Shown here: one piece after another, positions 13,013 through 15,175 of the stretch
Position numbering within the stretch: the stretch's first letter is position 1
Layout of the letters: every line of letters starts with the position of its first letter
From: Flavisolibacter sp.
GTDB lineage: Bacteria > Bacteroidota > Bacteroidia > Chitinophagales > Chitinophagaceae
Length of the DNA stretch: 15,175 nucleotides
Reading direction: 5' to 3'
NCBI GenBank assembly: GCA_017745135.1
Contig: JAGIAB010000002.1
Location: forward strand, 18,545-33,719
Notes under the pieces: generated by a model
The model's input: the letters and a program-made list of their open reading frames with translations, nothing else
The model's database searches: none
What the model was told of the DNA's origin: nothing
Program-made: the position numbers and the translations under genes

Positions 13013-13243
13013 ATGGATGAATATAACAGCGGGATGGACCCTGAGATCAAAAGATATTTCCGGAAAATAGTCAACTCATTTTCATGGGGCGCATTGTGGC
13101 TTTTAAGTATTGCAACTTTGGGCATTTTTTTCCGGCTGGGATTTGTATTGAATGGCATTCAATGGTACAATGTTCTTTTTTATTTGATTTTCATTATCAG
13201 TTTGTACATGCTGCTGCGCTATTATTACAAGGCATGGAAATAA
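13013..13243 (+). CDS. Small two-helix membrane protein (76 aa)
   Basis: The protein starts MDEYNSGMDPEIKRYFRKIVNSFSWG. A soluble, charged N-terminal helix of about 20 residues is followed by two hydrophobic segments at about 25-46 and 52-68, ending in RYYYKAWK. The pattern MDPE.KRYFRKI.NSF recurs, as far as I remember, in short Bacteroidota proteins of unknown function; I assign none. The start is ATG 13013, 61 bp after the GH25 stop on the same strand, so co-transcription is possible though no overlap suggests coupling. Its stop lies 4 bp from the stop of the convergent NTF2-like gene. Confidence 0.75.
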   Translation: MDEYNSGMDPEIKRYFRKIVNSFSWGALWLLSIATLGIFFRLGFVLNGIQWYNVLFYLIFIISLYMLLRYYYKAWK

Positions 13244-13247
13244 AACA

Positions 13248-13670
13248 TTACGAACTATGATCGGCAATGATGTACCATTTGCCTTTGATCTTTCTCAATA
13301 GCAAATCATAATGACCACTTAAATCGCCGATGGTTCTTTTCAACATCCATTTGCCAACAACGTAATAATATTCAGGCGAAAGCTTCTTTATTCTGATGAT
13401 GTCGAAAGAAAGCTTTCCCATAGCAATCGTATCAGGATATCCTTTTTTGTAGTTATTTAAGGTTTCCTGCCAGCCAAAACGCACACCACTCTTTCCAATA
13501 AACAGTAATGAGTCACTCTTCCAATAAGTTTGCATAAAGCCTTCAATATCGCCGCGGTTCCAGCTCCCGGTTTGTGTGGCGAGTAACTGCCTGATTTCTT
13601 TTTCATCTTTTGATTGCGAGTTGGCAAATAAAGAAATAAGGGAAAAGAGAAGCAGCCATTTCAATTTCAT
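13248..13670 (-). CDS. Secreted NTF2-like protein (DUF4440/SnoaL type)
   Basis: A 140-residue protein with signal peptide MKLKWLLLFSLISLFANSQ (cleavage near residue 19). The mature domain follows the DUF4440 pattern: a first helix EKEIRQLLATQTGSWNRGDIEGFMQTYWKSDSLLFIG, then RFGWQETLNNYKKGYPD, strands around LSFDIIRIKKLSPEYYYVVGKWML, and a final HYDLLLRKIKGKWYIIADHSS. These proteins adopt a cone-shaped fold with a pocket, and their ligand is usually unknown. The start is ATG 13668-13670, with an exact TAnnTTTG box upstream. It is monocistronic and convergent with the small membrane protein. Confidence 0.88.
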   Translation of the reverse strand: MKLKWLLLFSLISLFANSQSKDEKEIRQLLATQTGSWNRGDIEGFMQTYWKSDSLLFIGKSGVRFGWQETLNNYKKGYPDTIAMGKLSFDIIRIKKLSPEYYYVVGKWMLKRTIGDLSGHYDLLLRKIKGKWYIIADHSS

Positions 13671-13687
13671 AAAAAGAATTTGAAAAT

Positions 13688-13695
13688 CAAAAATA
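13688..13695 (-). promoter_or_regulatory. Candidate -7 box for the NTF2-like gene
   Basis: On the minus strand TATTTTTG matches TAnnTTTG exactly, ending 17 bases before the ATG at 13670. No TTG is seen at the -33 spacing. Confidence 0.45.
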
Positions 13696-13770
13696 GCATG
13701 TGCTTAATTCCTTTACTGTGAATATGCTTTTTTTCATTTTCACCTTCGTCTTTAAGGTATTTTTCTTATT

Positions 13771-13838
13771 GATGTAATAATGATGTAGTAAAATCTGCAT
13801 AGAACGGACAGATGCTGTAGTAATGTTGTAGTGGTAAA
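13771..13838 (+). repeat. Imperfect direct repeat in the divergent intergenic region
   Basis: ATGTAATAATGATGTAGT (13772 onward) recurs as CTGTAGTAATGTTGTAGT (13814 onward), about 42 bp apart, each followed by an AAAT-containing stretch. It lies in the 258-bp gap between the NTF2-like gene (-) and the barrel gene (+). It may be a tandem binding site or a degraded repeat. Nothing else in this gap, apart from the minus-strand -7 box, can be supported. Confidence 0.35.
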
Positions 13839-13928
13839 TTTTCTGTTCAGGTTGCAGCATCATTAGTTTTATAAACAAAAAGAGATTTAAGTTGTTTTCT
13901 TCCCACGTAATAAAACAAATGTTTCTAT

Positions 13929-14480
13929 ATGAAAGGTTTTTTCTTGATGCTCCTTGGCTTAAACTTAATGCTAACTGCTTTCTCTCAAATAACAAAGAAT
14001 AATTGGCTTGTTGGAGGTGGTGGTAGTGGTGCTGTTTATAAAACTCTTGATGAAAAAAGCCACTATTTACAAATATCTCCCAACATTGGTTATCTCTTCA
14101 TAAATAAGATTGCCGCTGGTCTGAAACTCAGTTATGTATATGACAAAAGAGGTCTTTCTACTTTTTCATCGAAAAAAACAGGGTTTTATTTTGGCCCTTT
14201 TGCCAGATATTATTTTCTTGATATTGAGCAGCCATTTAACATCCTTTTGGAAGGAAGCTATCAACACGGCGCTGAGAAAGTGAAAGGTTATAATAGTACT
14301 CCTACTAAATATTCACTTAACAGCTTCTCTTTTGCTGCTGGCCCGGCAATTTATTTTAATAACTGCGTTGGCTTGGAATTTTTAGCAGGATACGCTCAAT
14401 CCCAATACACTAACGAAGATTTTCATAGGAAGCAATTCCAAATTAGTATCGGCCTTCAAGTTCACTTAGAAAAAGAATAA
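13929..14480 (+). CDS. Outer-membrane beta-barrel protein
   Basis: A 183-residue exported protein with signal peptide MKGFFLMLLGLNLMLTAFSQ (about 1-20). The mature part consists of alternating polar and apolar strands: NNWLVGGGGSGAVYKT, HYLQISPNIGYLFINKIAAGLKLSYVYD, KTGFYFGPFARYYF, FNILLEGSYQHG, FSFAAGPAIYFNN, CVGLEFLAGYAQSQY and a final FQISIGLQVHLE. This fits a small barrel of roughly eight strands, of the broad family usually called outer membrane beta-barrel or PorT-like protein. Its cargo or role is unknown. The start is ATG 13929. The next gene begins 25 bp after its stop on the same strand, so the two may form an operon. Confidence 0.82.
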   Translation: MKGFFLMLLGLNLMLTAFSQITKNNWLVGGGGSGAVYKTLDEKSHYLQISPNIGYLFINKIAAGLKLSYVYDKRGLSTFSSKKTGFYFGPFARYYFLDIEQPFNILLEGSYQHGAEKVKGYNSTPTKYSLNSFSFAAGPAIYFNNCVGLEFLAGYAQSQYTNEDFHRKQFQISIGLQVHLEKE

Positions 14481-14505
14481 CAACAATTCACCAAAACTCA
14501 CTTTT

Positions 14506-15175
14506 ATGAAATTTAGATTTTTAAAAGCAATGATGCTTGTCTTATCCTTAACCAGTCTGAGGTCATATTCACAAAACGCAATAATTGACTACGAAAATTG
14601 GAATCCATCAAATCCACCCTGTAATATATTTGCTGGTGGTGTAAATGTACCTGCAACAGTAGGAGGAAATAACACAACTATCTCTCACGGCAGTATTTAC
14701 GGACAACCACAATATAATACTTCTGCCAAAGCAGTAGAACTTCCTGTTGAATATATTAACTCGAGTGACACAAGGGGAACGCAATACAGATTTGCTTATA
14801 ATTTTAAGCAAAATAATTCTTATGAAGTTAAAATAAATGCTGCTGTAATTACGAACGTTATAGGCAACCCATTATATTTACAGGTAGCCATCTCAAGTAG
14901 CAGTGGAAGTACTAATTCACCCTGTGCTGGCCCAGACAATAGAACAAGAAATGTAAGTGGAGCACAAGCTATGACTGGCGGTACTACTTATACAGACTAT
15001 ACACTTACATTTAATTCTATCTCTCCAGCTAATCCGTCTTTGGATATTACTGCTTATTCTGGAACTACTACAGGAGCAAATGCAATTAGGATAAGAAAAA
15101 TTACAATCACTGAAACTGCGCCACCTCCACCTTCAGCAGTCTTTACTATATCTCCGACAACGCCAGTGTATGTGC
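14506..15175 (+). CDS. Secreted protein with N-terminal beta-sandwich-like domain, 3' partial
   Basis: The frame opens with ATG 14506 and stays open to the window edge (223 codons), so the C-terminus is missing. It starts MKFRFLKAMMLVLSLTSLRSYSQ, a signal peptide cleaved near residue 23. Residues about 24-204 are rich in Ser, Thr, Asn and Gly with alternating strands (for example YRFAYNFKQNNSYEVKINAAV, TYTDYTLTFNSISP, AIRIRKITITE), as in carbohydrate-binding or jelly-roll modules of extracellular proteins; no named family is certain. C39 and C140 could form a disulfide. A proline-rich linker (APPPPSA) at 205-211 leads to FTISPTTPVYV, which looks like the start of an Ig- or PKD-like domain. 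This suggests a multidomain exported protein, perhaps type IX secreted, but the C-terminal sorting signal is not visible. Confidence 0.8.
   Translation, partial: MKFRFLKAMMLVLSLTSLRSYSQNAIIDYENWNPSNPPCNIFAGGVNVPATVGGNNTTISHGSIYGQPQYNTSAKAVELPVEYINSSDTRGTQYRFAYNFKQNNSYEVKINAAVITNVIGNPLYLQVAISSSSGSTNSPCAGPDNRTRNVSGAQAMTGGTTYTDYTLTFNSISPANPSLDITAYSGTTTGANAIRIRKITITETAPPPPSAVFTISPTTPVYV

Noticed and set aside
13687..13995. 102-codon minus-strand frame overlapping the barrel gene start
   Set aside because: It overlaps the well-supported barrel protein signal peptide and the divergent promoter region, and has no recognisable composition.

Overview
The window looks like chromosomal DNA of a low-GC Bacteroidota, most probably a member of the Chitinophagaceae or a close relative. 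The evidence is several matches to the Bacteroidota -7 promoter box TAnnTTTG, start codons without Shine-Dalgarno sequences, a 2-oxoacid dehydrogenase E1 with alpha and beta chains fused, an RpoN with a very acidic region II, and secreted or outer-membrane proteins typical of the phylum. I see no rRNA, tRNA, CRISPR array, insertion sequence with a transposase, or prophage.

Layout. 1-2550: the 3' part of a D-aminoacylase (+), then a bidirectional terminator, then a two-gene minus-strand unit (a SnoaL-like plus alpha/beta-barrel fusion, followed by a small protein), then a small plus-strand protein. 2544-5000: fused E1 (-), preceded by a four-helix membrane protein, apparently in one transcript. 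5101-5430: a long imperfect palindrome with no gene. 5441-6091: a degenerate PAP2-type membrane protein (-). 6118-6319 and 11941-12154: two copies of one MITE-like repeat in opposite orientation. They bracket a 5.6 kb block with rpoN (-), a small secreted protein (+), a DigH/YngK-like glycosyl hydrolase (-), a MarR regulator (-), a four-helix membrane protein (+) and a radical SAM/SPASM protein (-). 12178-15175: a membrane-anchored GH25 lysozyme (+), a small two-helix protein (+), a secreted NTF2-like protein (-), an outer-membrane barrel protein (+) and the start of a larger secreted protein (+) that runs off the window.

The genes are mostly single-gene housekeeping or envelope units rather than one pathway. 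Envelope and peptidoglycan-related functions recur (D-aminoacylase, DigH-like hydrolase, GH25 lysozyme, PAP2-like protein, barrel protein), but they have separate promoters and mixed orientation, so I do not infer a joint system. The most unusual content is the repeat DNA: the inverted pair of MITE-like elements, whose ends may supply -33 promoter boxes to neighbouring genes; a GC-rich repeat that forms the in-frame linker between the two halves of E1; and a palindrome of about 330 bp. I found no convincing new defence or biosynthetic system.
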